Notes: a model not told the origin generated them from the letters alone. 64,000 bases of DNA from Protopterus annectens (GCF_019279795.1 NC_056744.1:1504852310-1504916309); one strand, 5' to 3'; positions 33,995 to 45,420 are shown, counted from the first letter of the stretch. Translations and numbers: made by a program.

Positions 33995-36680
33995 GGAATG
34001 CATTAAATGGACAGGAATGAAGATGTGAAAACTGAAGGAGGTGCTGTATCAATATTAATTAAAGATAAATACACCTCCAGATTGGTTAATCAGTTTGATT
34101 CCCTGGAGATACTTCAGGTGCAATTAACTGTTAGTAGGATACTTACTGAAGTCATTGCCAGCTACAGGAACCCCTCTATGAATCAGGACACCCACTCTGC
34201 CTATTTGTACCTACTTGAGTCTGTCAAGACACATCCAAACACCATGGTTTTGCGTGACTTTAACTACCCGTCCATTGACTGGGTAAACTACTCATGCCCA
34301 AACTCACTTGTCCAAAGGTTCCTCAACTTTGTTAACTCCAGTGCCCTAGACCAGCTGGGTAACACCCCACAAGGGGTACTAACATCCTTGATGTGGAGCT
34401 TACCAGTATGGGGAACCACTGTAGCACCCACACTGTTAGGTTTTCTCTGGTGAAATATGTCCACAGATCACTCATTTGAAGCAACTATCACACCTGACTC
34501 CCTCCTAGCAGCAACTAAACTAAAAAAAAACTTCTCCAAAGCAGATTATAACCTCTTACAGGATGGTATAAATAGCTTCACTGTATCTCCCTCATTCAGA
34601 TGGAACTGGAAATTATGCTGAGTTCATCATCAATGCTTTATACAAACACCTATATAACTGCATTTACTCAGCCGTACCTGATCGGACCAAAACAAGCTCC
34701 TCAAGGAAGAGCAAACTTGCCTGGTGGACAACTGCCATTAACAGGCTTTACAATAAGAGGAAGAAATTGCTGTCTAAGAATAATAGGGAGCAAGCACTAA
34801 ACTGGAAACACTTCCTCTTCAGCTTAAACAAGCGAATAAGTCCTACAACGCAAACTATGAATCCAAATTAGGTTCCTCAACTAAGGACAACCATAAGGCA
34901 TTCTTTAGTTACATTTATAACCTAAAAGAAAGGCCCAGATTTGTGCAGAACTGGTAGGTAATGATACCACATAAATGAGCCTGTGGACATAGCTAACCTG
35001 TTGGCTGACAGGTTCTATGAAAACTTCACTCCCCTGTCCCCACCACACGTACCCCATGACATCCCTACCACCTGTCCCCTTCCTTGTATCTCTAAAGAGC
35101 AGGTCATAAGCACTCTCTCTCTAAGGCCAAAAACAGAGCATCTATGGATCCAGATAACATCCCAGGCTGTGTCTTACATGGGCTCCAACAAGAATTAGCA
35201 ATACCACTGGGTACACTTTTCAATCATAGTCAAGCACCAGCTTCATCCTAGCTGAATGAAAAATGGCCACCATTATCCCCCTGCACAAAGGTGGTCCTTC
35301 CACTTACCCTGGGAACTATAGACATATTTGTCTGACTAGCGTTATCTGCAAGGCCATGGAGTGAATCATCATGGACCTTATCAACAAAGATATAGGTAAT
35401 CTCCAAACACTTGATCAAAGGGAGATCATGCCTGTTAAACCTGGTGGAGTTCTTTGAGGCAGTCACCAAGGCCCTGGACAAGGAGAAATCTGTGCATACA
35501 GCCTACCTAGACTTAGCCAAGGCATTTCACACTATCACCCACTCAGGCATCACCCAGCAAGGTATCAACTCTTATATCGTTAGATGGGTCACTAAATGAC
35601 TCACTGATAGAACCCATATAGTCAAAATGCGGGAATCCACCTCCAACAGCTGACCTGTAACCAGTGATGTTCCACAGGGATCAGTCCTGGGACCTCTACT
35701 GTTTGTAATCTACTTCTCCAAAGTACTGGCAAAGTTTGCTGATGACTGCAAACTGGGAGCGGTCATAGAATCTCCAAATGATGTCAACATCTTGCAAAAG
35801 AGTCTTACACAAACAAATGATTGGAGCGAAAGTCATGGCCTTAAACTCAATACAAAAAAATGCATTATCATCCCTTTCAGTAAGAGCGATGTTCCTGCTA
35901 ACTACCACATCAATAGCAACACATTAAGTACATACTCAGCAGTGAGAGACCTGGGCACACAGTTTGACAGCAACTTTCCCTTTGACTACCATGTCTCCAC
36001 AGTGGTAAGAAGGGAATTCTATATTGCTTATCTCATAAGTAAGGGCATTGCCTCCAGAAAAAATGAAAGTGTAACCTCCCAGTACTCTTCCCTCATCAGG
36101 CCAATAATTGAATACAACACCCCTTTTTCTATGTACCTTTCCAAGCATCTGCAGCAATTGGAGAGACCACAAAGGTTCCTCATTAGGAAAATTCAAGGTC
36201 TTCAGCATCTGTCCTATGTGGATCATTTGAAATCACTGTCACTTTATTCTGTTTCATACAGACTACTCAGAGCCATCCTCTGCCTTGCATACAAGGCAAT
36301 ATGTGACTCTGCTTTATTGAAAATGCTGCATATCTGTAAGTCAAATGGTACATGGCTTACTTGCTCTAAAGACCTTAACCTGGTATGTGGCATTAATAGA
36401 ACCTTCTAGAGGGATATATTTGTTTCCCAGAGGTTACCACACCTTTGTAACAGACTCCCAATTCATGTCAAACAGAGCACCTCATTGGCCCTTTTCAAAT
36501 GCAGTCTGGACGATTGGATGGGTAACCATAAATTCATCCCAGGGGTTCCACCTGTGTCCCTCTTGGACAGGGGCAATAGGTGCTGATCATGAAAATAAGG
36601 GTAGAGCTTGGCTAGGCTTGCATGGGCCCTAAGTCATTAGCCTAGTAACTTCCTATGATGCTATGATCCTATGACATTTA
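33995..36680 (+). mobile_element. CR1 LINE copy C (CR1-C), 5'-truncated
   Basis: Plus strand, oppositely oriented to copies A and B on either side. It starts within EN and ends with gcctagtaacttcctatgat followed by degenerate 8-bp repeats to about 36,675. It is more diverged than A and B. Confidence 0.9.
34007..36560 (+). pseudogene. CR1-C ORF2 remnant
   Basis: EN part 34,007-34,453: GGAVSILIKDKYTSRL, then VLRDFNYPSIDW, where the Gly of GDFN is Arg. The RT parts are scattered: 35,411-35,599 (GRSCLLNLVEFFEAVTKALD, YLDLAKAFHTITH, motif A Asp changed to His), about 35,670-35,700 (VPQGSVLGPLLF-like), about 35,727-35,760 (KFADDCKLGAVIES after a short internal deletion), 35,792-36,409 (205 aa; SLIRPIIEYNTPFSMYLSKH). 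About 36,430-36,560 gives LPIHVKQSTSLALFKCSLDD and WMGNHKFIPG. Stops and shifts throughout; dead. Confidence 0.85.
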
Positions 36681-36689
36681 ACATAAGAA

Positions 36690-37050
36690 CCATGGGGGAT
36701 GGAGAAGTGAAATAAAAACAAAACTCACCGGAAAAGGAGACATGAAGATATGCAATGATTAAGAGGTGGGGAAGAAGGAAGGCTGGGCTAAATTATTATT
36801 TTTGTGATGGAGTTTAGGATTATCTAAGAGTAAGGTGTGGGGCTTGTTTAACAGAGTAATGCATAGAATCCCTAAAAAAGAGATGTGGAAGAGAAGCACT
36901 CAAAGGGCAAAATCTTTCATTTCATTTCATTTTGATGCAGTACAGAAGAAAAGAATTACATAAAGGTTAAAGTGAGGAACAGACCAATCCATTAACCCTT
37001 AATGGATATCAGGTTATAAGAGCACATGGAGAACTGTGGAGATTTCATAT
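36690..37050. other. Unassigned DNA between CR1-C and CR1-B
   Basis: No motif was recognised in this short spacer. Confidence 0.4.
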
Positions 37051-37189
37051 ATATAGGTTCATAGGTTCATAGGTAGGTACTAGGCTATCGGCCCTAGGGC
37101 CTATACAAGCCTAGCCATAATGATTCCCTGGTTATTACTTCACACAAACATTTACTTTCCTGGTTCCCTGTCTAGCAGGGCTACTGATG

Positions 37190-39994
37190 TGATCCCCGTG
37201 GTGATCCCTGGCATGGATTTCCTATCTCCCATCCAATTGTCAAGGTTACTCTTGAAGAGGACCATTGAGGCACTCTGCCTGACAAGTATGGGCAGCCTAT
37301 TTCAGAGTATGGCGAGTCTCTGGGTCAGGAACCTATCCCTCCAGCATGTTCTATTCATCGTGATGACAAGGTTGAGATCCTTGGAGCATGTGGCTGAGAG
37401 GGATTGGGATTTCTTTAAGTGTAGCATGTCCAACAACTCTGAGTTTGACATGGCCTTGTATGTTAGGCAGAGATCGCCTCTGAGTAGGCAATATGTGACA
37501 GAGTATAGCTGGAGTTTCTTTAGACGGTCAGCATAAGGCATCTGCTTTAGGCCTGTGATTCTTTTTGTGAGGTATTTATGTAGCCTTTCTAGTTGTTGCA
37601 GATGTCTTGTGAGGTACATTCCAAATGGGGCATTGTATTCTATAATGGGTCTAATGAAGGATGAGTACAGAGGGACAATGACCTCCTTTTTTCTGAATGA
37701 AAAGCAATTAGTGATGAGGTGTGCCACATAGAAGGATGTTCTAACTGTTGTGACTATGTGGGTATCAAAGGTGAGACCACTGTCCACCTGTGTCCCTAGG
37801 TCTTTTATCACACTTTCAGTGTTTAGAATACTGCCACCTATGTGGTAGTTCACATGTATGTGTTTTCTCTCAAAGGGGACAACTATACATTTTTTTACAT
37901 TTAACTTGAGCTCATTGCTTTGGCACCAGGCATCTGTTTCTGTAAGGCCCTTTTGGAGTATATTCACATCATTTGGGGATTCAATAATGGCTCCCAGCTT
38001 GCAGTCATCTGTGAACTTTGTAAGCCAGAGTCCCTTAGTGTTGGCCTGTACTTCAGAGAAGTAGATGCCAAACAAGAGTGGCCCCAGGACAGAACCCTAT
38101 GGTAAACCACTTGTCACTTGTCTGGAGCTGGATTTGGAGTCGGCTACTTTTACAGTGTGCGTTCTGTCAGTAAGACAGTTTGCAACCCATCATTTGACGT
38201 AGGGATTATTGCCCAGCTTAGTAAGTTTATCTATGATTCCAGAGTGGGGTATATTGTTGAAAGCCTTGACAAGGTCCAAGTAGGCAGTGTGAACCGCCTT
38301 AACCTTGTCCATGGCTCTGGAGACTGATTCGAAGAAGTCGGTCAGATACAGGAGGCAAGATCAGCCCTTCACAAACCCAAACTGGGTGTGGTCCAGTGTT
38401 TGAAGGTTGCCAATGTCTTTGTTTATAAGTTCCATGATAATAGGTTCCATGGCCTTGCAGATCAGGCTTGTCAGACTGTTAGGACGTTAGTTCCCGGGAT
38501 CCAAAGTGGATCCCCCCTTGTGGAGTGGGATGACTGTAGCTGTGCGCCACTCTGTGGGCACAAAGTCTGAGGTGAGGCTATGACTAAACATGACACATAG
38601 TTTAGGTGCCAGTTCATTTTGTAGTCCATGCAGTGCACACCTCGGGCTGTCATCTGGTCCCATGGATGCTGTATTCTTGGATTTGGAGAGTGCGGTTTTT
38701 ACCTGAGTGGCTGTGATTACCGGAATTTGGCAATCTTTCGGTATTGAGATGGGCCCTTTAGTGGGTGAGGGGGGGGGGTGAAGTTGGCACTGAATTTATC
38801 TGCCAGGATATTGGTAATATCCTTGGGATAAGTATATCTAGTGCCATTCTGCTGTAGCTCAGAGCAGATCTGAGTATTGCCGTTTAGATTCTTGACATAG
38901 CTATAGAATGCCTTGTGGTTATCTTTGAAATCTTTGGCAATTTTGTTTTCGTAACTAGCTTTGGAAAATTTTATGAGGGATCTCAGCTTTCTACTGAGGT
39001 TGGTGAGGGAGTTTTTTGAATCCTGGGTTCTTCCTCTTTTCTACAACACTTTCTTCCTTCTGTTGTACAGCTTGTTTATGGCAGGGGACCACCAGATTGG
39101 CTTCCTATTTTTAGAGGACAGTGTCTTGCTTCTATTTGGGATGGCTCGATCCATACATGAGTGAATGTGTTCTTACAGCACCTTAGTGTAGGATTCAGCA
39201 GTTGAACTTCCAGTTTCCATCTGCATGGGTGTCATGAAGTTTGTTACTTCTAACTTGAGGAGCATGAAGTTGGCTTTGGAGCAGTTTTTTATGGAGGTTT
39301 TCTTAAAGGGGGGTGAGATGTGGATGTGGATGTCAAGGGTGATTAGCTTATGGTCTGATCTGACCAAGGAGGGGGTGACCACTGGTGTGGAGCATCGACC
39401 TCCCATGTTGGTAATGACCAGGTCTAAAATATTGGTAACCCTGGTGGGACTATGAATTAGTTGCTCTAGGGCGTTGGAATTTATGAATTCCAAGAACCAT
39501 TGAGCAAAGGTGTTGGTACAGGAGTAGTTTTCCCAGTTAATGGCAGAGTAATTGAAATCACCCAGTATTAGGGTGCTTGGTTGTATCTTAATATTTTCCA
39601 GTATGTTTAGAAAGGTGTAGTGAGAATCTTGGGGCATGGTGGGGGATCTGTAGCAAGCTACAATTTGTATTGCAGTCTTACCTAGTGTTAGTTGCATCTG
39701 GAGAATTTCAGATGCATTGTGTTGAGCAACCAGCCTGGAAGTGTGAATATCCTTGGCGAATATGGACACCCCTCCACCTTTAATGTTTCAGTCCTGGTTT
39801 GGTGGCCGAAAAGTGTGGTATGAGTTGTAGCCCAGTATTGTAGAGTTGCTCTCTGGAGCTTTGAACCAGGTCTCAGTTACTGCACAGATATCGATGTTCT
39901 CCATTTTAAGGAGAGCCTCGAGACAGTGCATCCTGAGGTTTAGACTTCTATCATTGAGTAGCATTACCTTCAGATTTTGTTTGCTTGTACTCAT
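37190..39994 (-). pseudogene. CR1-B ORF2 (endonuclease, RT)
   Basis: ORF2 starts MSTSKQNLKVMLLNDRSLNL at 39,994; MENIDICAVTETWF follows 30 residues later. A CGA-to-TGA stop sits at about 39,786. The frame then resumes (39,769-39,173) with ILGDFNYSAINW and VRSDHKLITL. The RT front half (about 39,160-38,080) is broken by shifts: 38,653-38,471 plus fragments. The back half is open at 38,075-37,302 (257 aa), with FTDDCKLG for FADDCKLG, so the metal-binding Asp pair is kept. SFIRPIIEYNAPFGMYLTRH and FKSNLDNWMG follow, then the 3' UTR. Dead, but close in sequence to CR1-A. Confidence 0.88.
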
Positions 39995-40039
39995 TATGGT
40001 GGTAGTTTTGTCCTTTGAACCTTGCCTAAAAAAGGCACT

Positions 40040-40966
40040 ATAGGGGTGGCAAGAGCCTTAGCTAGTAACCTGAATCCCATGGACGACAGGTGCAAACCAT
40101 CTCTTGCAAAGCATTGTGGTTTGTCGATCATGTCATCTCAGGCAGACAGATACTGGATCCCCTTTGAATGACACCAGAAGCTTAGCCAATAATTGAAGCC
40201 AATCATTTTGTCCTTATAGTGTGGTATCATTCTGGGTGATGGCAGGATGCTACTCAGGGCTAGGGTCACACTTGCCTGGGCTACATGATCCGGGAGCTCT
40301 TCTATGTCTCTTTTCATGTAGTCTAGGGAGGTATGTCTCAAGTCATTCACTCCAACATGGACAATGGCAGAGTCATATCTGTACCTGTTGTGGAGCTACT
40401 TGAGTGCATGCTTATGTGGCAGATCCTGGCACCCGACAGGCAGCTAACTGTAATTTTCTCCTTGTTTAGCCTACTGAGTGGGACATCAGTGTGCCTGACT
40501 ATAGAGTCACCTATGACTAAAGTGTTGGGTACGTTGTCTTGTCTTGGGGGCTGCTGTTGGGTGGTACACTGGTGTTGTGAGCTCTGTGATGCTTTGGTTG
40601 TGTTTGAAGGTGGTGTTTTTTTGCATTTCAGCTTCAAAGGTCTTTGTTGCTTGGGCAGGTTAATGTTAAGACCTTCTGCATATGTGGGTTTTGTGTTGCT
40701 ATGTGTGGGTTTTGGTGGTATGGGTTTTGAAGGACACGAGGTGTTGTGTTGGTGTTCACCTTCTCCTCTTGACTGTCTAGCACAATCTTGGCTGGAGAGA
40801 GCTTTGCTTCCAGTTTGGCTATGTAAGTGCATCTCTCGCAGGCTGCAGTGTTTGGCGGTAGGAGGAGAGGGTTATTTGTGTACATGAGGCAATTTCTGCA
40901 TTGCCCCAGTATGCCCAGATTCACCAGGTGGACAGGAGAAATCACAGGAAGCTGACCCTTGGACAT
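40040..40966 (-). pseudogene. CR1-B ORF1 (zinc motif and SGNH esterase)
   Basis: The minus-strand frame at 40,966-40,634 has GQCRNCLMYTNNPLLLPPNT followed by AACERCTYIAKLEAKLS: a CxxC...CxxC motif leading into a short coiled coil, as in CR1 ORF1. The frame at 40,832-40,347 is Pro/Ser/Gln-rich and then NTLVIGDSIVRHTDVPLSRL and CLSGARI (catalytic GDS Ser). 40,350-40,138 begins VNDLRHTSL (GxND block), and about 40,135-40,075 reads CFARDGLHLSSMGFRLLAKA, with the DxxH catalytic pair. Frame changes at about 40,800 and 40,350 inactivate it. The esterase-type ORF1 supports the CR1/L2 superfamily; the RT places it in CR1. Confidence 0.85.
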
Positions 40967-41000
40967 GCCTGGTTAGATGCTTTCTTTGTGTAGTACAAGA

Positions 41001-41399
41001 GCTGTTTTCCCTTACTTTTTGGCAAGGTACTTGCAATTGTAGACTGTCTAGTGCTATGACTATTTTCTTCTTATTACCAAGGAGAGGTGAGTACTTGTAA
41101 CAAATTAAGGCTTCCTAGTGTTTTTTAGTGAGTTTTAGAGAAAGTGCTAGTCACAGATATACAGATTTTAGTGCTACTGCTGATAAACTAGCTAGTTCTA
41201 AGGGAAAATTCGAAGAGCACACTTTCTGGCACCGGGAATAGTTTAACCTTAGCCCCATAGTGCTGCATGGTATGCAAATGTGTGTATTTATGCCAGAAAG
41301 TTGAAAGGGATAGAAATCAGCCCAAAATGGCCAATAAAATTGCAATTTCAGAGCTGGAAACCACTCCTCTAGTGTTAGACAAATTCGGATAGGAATCGG
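41001..41399. other. Probable CR1-B 5' UTR
   Basis: No frame or motif. Its position upstream of ORF1 on the minus strand suggests UTR sequence, but no second copy in the window confirms it. Confidence 0.4.
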
Positions 41400-41540
41400 G
41401 TTGGGAGGGTGGCCTAATGGCTAAGGTGTTTGCCTTACAAACGCAAAGTGCAGGGTTTGAATCTCACAAGGGATAATTGGCTAGGCTTAAAATGGCTCGC
41501 AAGGGCAGTTAGCTTAGTACTAATCTATGAACCTATGAAG
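41400..41540 (+). mobile_element. tRNA-derived SINE sharing the CR1 tail, copy 1
   Basis: It has gttgggagggtggcctaatg and ggctaagg (A box), cagggtttgaatctc (B box, 41,451-41,465), then ggctaggcttaaaatggctc and gttagcttagtactaatcta, ending ...tgaacctatgaag. The tail matches the CR1-A 3' end (ggctaagcttgtattggccc, gatagcctagtaccaaccta, tgaacctatgaa). Confidence 0.85.
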
Positions 41541-42047
41541 ATAGTCAGTACAATGCTCCCCACTCTCACTGGTAAGCAGTAGGACCTCCCTCTACTACAG
41601 CAAGGTCTGGATAGCTCTGAACACTGAAACTAAAGTCCTGAAAACAGCAAAGCCTGGAAACTGGACTATTCTAGTTAGAAAAGGTGGGAAATTAGTAAGC
41701 AAGATAGAATTTTTTTGTATATAAAGCATGAATGAAAGTGAAGGATGTAAACAGCAACTGATAAGTCAAAGAAATACCAAAAACCAAAAAGTGACAATGT
41801 GACAGTAAGGGAATGAGGAACTTTACCATCTTTAGGAAACCTCAAGAGCTCTTGAATGGCTGAAAATGTGCAAAAGGACTATATCAGTTTGTCAACAGTC
41901 ACTCATAATCAGAATAAATTTAAGTAGAAAGTTGAATAAGAAAAGACTTTCACATTCTTTGAATAACAGCTGCTTTAGCCATTTGTTTTTAAGAGTGATC
42001 AATGCTAGTAAATATGTCTGATTGCATCTAAATGGGTTAGTGTGGGA
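41541..42047. other. Unassigned DNA
   Basis: Nothing recognised. Confidence 0.4.
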
Positions 42048-42893
42048 TATTTAAGCAATAACCCATGCCTGGGTGTGGGTAATGCTGGATTTACCCACGG
42101 TTGGCCTGGTTTGGTCACGAGGGCAAAACCCGAGTGGCCAAACAACGACAACTGTGGGTAAATCCAGCATTACCCACACCCAGAAGTGGGTTATTGCTAT
42201 TATACAATGACATTATTTAAGAAAAAAAATATTTAGTTTTCTTAAATAATAGCATTGTATAATGCCTCCTTGCTGCCTTTCCACAGCTGTCCGGTATTCT
42301 GCGGCAGTTCTGATGTACTGCGCGTGCGTATGCTTACGCAGTACATCAGAACTGTGGTGGAAGCAATGAAGAAAGAAAGATCTCCGTTGCTTTTTAGAAA
42401 GTGTTTTGCTATGTTAAAGGAGTTTAACATAATGAGACAGCTTTAAAAAAAGCAATGGAGAAAGTTCCGTTGCTTTTTTTAAAGCTGACTCGCTATGTTA
42501 AACTCTTTTAACACAGCGGGACACTTTCTAAAAAGCAACGGAGATTCTCCGTTGCTTTTTAGAAAGTATCTCACTATGTTAAAGGAGTTTAACACTGCGA
42601 GACAGCTTTAAAGAAAGCAATGGAGATCTTTCCTTTCTCTGTTGCTTTTTTTAAAGCTGTCACGCTATGTTAAACTCCTTTAACATAGTGAGACACTTTC
42701 TAAAAAGCAACGGAGATCTTGCTTTCTCCGTTGCTGTAAGAAAAAAAAAGACTTGTACTAATGGAAAAAGTCCGGGTGACCGGACCTTTTTCCATTAGTA
42801 TAAGTCTGATTTACAACGTGTATGCTGACCAATCAGCATACATGTTTTGGAATATTAATGCGGGGTCTTTATATAATTATGTTTTAATGGGAC
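42048..42893 (+). mobile_element. Multi-hairpin non-autonomous element, copy 2
   Basis: Same start (atatttaagcaataacc) and end (gttttggaatattaatg...) as copy 1. Hairpins in order: 42,055-42,197 (143 bp), 42,199-42,263, 42,305-42,354 (perfect 18-bp arms CAGTTCTGATGTACTGCG), four tandem hairpins of about 78 bp at 42,382-42,715, 42,750-42,806 and 42,816-42,845 (arms tgtatgctga). It lacks coding capacity. The tandem block is absent from copy 1. Confidence 0.8.
42382..42715. repeat. Tandem, hierarchically palindromic hairpin block
   Basis: Four hairpins (42,382-42,460; 42,466-42,542; 42,547-42,625; 42,637-42,715), each folding around ttaaa-ggag/ctc-tttaa. Arms alternate between two variants, X (gctttttagaaagtg) and Y (gctttttttaaagctg), in the order X Y' Y X' X Y' Y X' (primes mark inverted copies). 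Each pair is therefore itself a palindrome, and the pair is tandemly doubled. Confidence 0.85.
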
Positions 42894-42894
42894 T

Positions 42895-43670
42895 ATACAC
42901 ACCAGCAGAGGTCAGCTGCTATAGACCACCTGCTCTGGTCTTGCCATAGAATGTTCAAGGTACGCTGAGGTGGAGGATAGATTACTACATATCTTAGGCT
43001 GCATTTCTACTGCCTTACCTAAAGTGAACATACTGAAAGTCGACAGACAAATATGTCTGCGTAGTCCTTCTTGTGCAAAACAGTTGTATTGGGATGCATT
43101 CTGGCAGCTGCTTGTCACGGTTTATTAATAATTCCAGTGAAACTGATGATGTTAGTCTATTCTGGGAATTGTGGTTTAGCATTTCTTTTATCCAAGACAT
43201 GCTTAGTGATCTAAACTTTACTTGTAACAACAGTTGTATTGTTTGTCTTACTCTGTACAACACATGCATCGTGAGATGATTTCCTACAGCTGTGTCTGAC
43301 ATGTTATGTATTGTTTAATCTGAGTATAATGTAGAGTGAAAAAAAGGAAATACTGCAGACATTTTTGTGTGCAAAATGCCTATATTGAAGTATTTCAAGG
43401 GATTAACTATATGCCATTGTCTGACATGAGTTCAAACGAATGATGTTTGGCTAGTCTGTCCAAGGAATACTGTAAGGGTAAAACAGATATTGGATAAGAC
43501 ATGTTTGTTGAGCCATCATGAACATATAAATAAAGTATTCTTAACTGACATAATATGGGCATGTTGGGGAGTTGGCTCTTTTGAACAGGGTTGTTATGAA
43601 TGAAGATAAAATTAACACTCCAACAGTGTCACTGACTGGCTAAGTTTGGAGTAAATGGCATACTACCATA
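42895..43670. other. Unassigned DNA
   Basis: Nothing recognised. Confidence 0.4.
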
Positions 43671-43671
43671 T

Positions 43672-43790
43672 TTATTTATTTATTTGCATTTTTTTTTCTA
43701 CCAAGAAAGTTCATCTTGGCACAAGCGACTTTCAGTGGAGGCTTGGAAAGATAGTCTTGAATCCAAGAAATATATGTAGAACTTTTCCTG
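43672..43790 (-). repeat. LINE 3' tail related to LINE F
   Basis: It carries tatttatttatttgcatttt, then ccaagaaagttcatcttggc and gactttcagtggaggcttgg, resembling 3,440-3,540 (tttatttgcagtttgtttgc ... caatggagtcctggggag). This is a likely 5'-truncated copy of the same LINE family. Confidence 0.5.
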
Positions 43791-43872
43791 TTTCAGTTTC
43801 AGTTTAACATAACTTTTCTTAAGCTTCCACATTTTCCAGATACATTCAACAAGCAAGCAGTAATGCCCAATA

Positions 43873-43980
43873 GGGTGTGTGTTATTCTGGAAATAATGGC
43901 CACCCAGGGGTGTTCTGACGGCACAGATGGTGGGCCTCTGCATGCCAGTAAGCATGTTATTTCCACAATAACACACACCC
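43873..43980. mobile_element. MITE, 108 bp, with TA flanks
   Basis: Terminal inverted repeats of about 24 bp: GGGTGTGTGTTATTCTGGAA at the left, complement of ttccacaataacacacaccc at the right, with TA immediately outside each end. This suits a small Tc1/mariner-like or other TA-targeting non-autonomous transposon. No coding sequence. Confidence 0.75.
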
Positions 43981-44276
43981 TAGAAGACATTGTACTTAGA
44001 GAATGGGCTATTTGTAAAATGTGTTTTACTTATTATTTTTTTTATTACTATATTATTTTGTTTTTATAAATTTTTGATGTAAAGTAGTTCCTCTGCCTAA
44101 TGTTTCAAAGTTGCTGTAGTAAATGTAAATGGTGTTGGAAGAAGCATTTTATATCCAAAATATATCCAAAATATATCATTGTTTTAAAAAAAAATAGATA
44201 CTTATTTTATTTTTGGTCCCTTACTCCCAAATGTATGGTTTGCTGCCTGTGTTTGGGGATTGAAGTCACTAAATAA

Positions 44277-44540
44277 TGACATACATTTGACTTTCAGACT
44301 TTATTACTTCAGAAAATTCATGTTAACACAGATCCTATTATTCAAGCTATTTGGTAATTTTATAAGAACAACAATTAAAATCTGTACTAATTTTTCAGCC
44401 TTTAATTCCCCTTTATTTCAGGCTTTATCCAGATTTCTTGAGATAAAAGGTTGAATGGTATGCAAATGTCTTTACTTCTGCTGTTACTGGCCCATCAATC
44501 TCATTCTGTGTCATACACACGCACACACACACGCATACAC

Positions 44541-44608
<68 letters not shown>

Positions 44609-44870
44609 GCACACACGCACACACACACACACACACTTGCACTTTAGAAAATGCATGATAATACAGGTCCTATTATTCAACCAAATTTGTGATTTTTGAA
44701 ATTACAATATGTTCTTATTTTGAGGATTTGTTCCCCCTTTATTTTAGACTTTATCCAGAAATTTCAGCTAAAAGGTCAAACGATATGCAAATCTCTTTAC
44801 AGCTGCTGCTATCAGTGCTTGATCACTTCTACTCCTTACTCTCTCTCCTCACTCCCTCACACACACCTTG
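44277..44870. repeat. Tandem duplication of a 0.36-kb unit that includes a CA tract
   Basis: 44,300-44,515 and 44,636-44,800 share the blocks ...cagaaaattcatg/agaaaatgcatg..., cctattattcaa, ccctttattt, ctttatccaga and ggt.aa.g.tatgcaaa. Each ends in a CA-rich run (44,515-44,635; 44,857-44,870). Related sequence lies at 59,600-59,790. Confidence 0.6.
44515..44635. repeat. (CA)n microsatellite with CG interruptions
   Basis: A CA run interrupted by acgc variants at both ends. Confidence 0.97.
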
Positions 44871-44889
44871 CTTTCATGCACATAAGCAC

Positions 44890-45290
44890 ACATATGCTCA
44901 CACAGGTCTACCTGAAAACACCAACATGCCAAAACATCAACAACGAAATAACCAACATGAAAAAACTGGAAAAAAAATGTTCAAAAACACAAAACTTTAC
45001 AAGCCCGACAAACCTAAATCCCGACAATGAACAAAACAAATACCTTTCCCAAAAAACACACACACAACACAAGCACACCAAAAACCTTACAAACCTACAC
45101 TAAACCTTACATACACAACTATCTATGCACTAACCTTAACCCAAACCCTAACCCTAAGGTCCGTCACTATCGCACACTTACTTTACCCGCACTCTAACTC
45201 ACTTAATCCACCCCTAACCCTCAACTCCATCACTATCACACACTTACCTTACCCACACCCTGACCCTGACATCCGTCCCTATCCACACTT
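44890..45290. other. Strand-asymmetric A/C-rich tract with telomere-like repeats
   Basis: The plus strand is almost devoid of G for hundreds of bases. At 45,129-45,154 it reads accttaacccaaaccctaac then cctaa, like vertebrate telomere repeats, with degenerate relatives around 45,214-45,266. Confidence 0.6.
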
Positions 45291-45304
45291 ACCTTAACAT
45301 GTCA

Positions 45305-45420
45305 GTGTTCTCAGCATTGGGATTCTCAACTGTCGGTCTTCTCCATTGTCGATCTTCCGGAGTCGGTGTTCTCATTGTCGGCATTCTGTGATTTCGACGT
45401 TTTGAGGTAGACCCGCTCAC
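45305..45420. repeat. Degenerate short tandem repeat with CpG (ttctc...gtcgg)
   Basis: Units such as ttctcaactgtcggtc, ttctccattgtcgatc and gttctcattgtcggca recur five to six times with a period of about 15-20 bp. Confidence 0.6.

Larger units (their letters stand above)
37052..41000 (-). mobile_element. CR1 LINE copy B (CR1-B), nearly full length
   Basis: Minus strand: ORF1 (40,966-40,040), ORF2 (39,994-37,190) and a 3' end with 8-bp repeats at 37,053-37,073. The 5' UTR may extend to about 41,390. About 4 kb, the most complete CR1 here. Confidence 0.9.

Noticed and set aside
40333-40887. 184-aa plus-strand open frame
   Set aside because: It lies antisense to CR1-B ORF1, whose zinc and esterase motifs are on the minus strand; no motif in the plus frame.
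41400-41540. Functional tRNA gene
   Set aside because: A and B boxes are present, but there is no cloverleaf with a proper acceptor stem, and the CR1-like tail makes it a SINE.
45129-45154. Interstitial telomere
   Set aside because: Only about two to three telomere-like units with degenerate neighbours; too short to call a true telomeric array.
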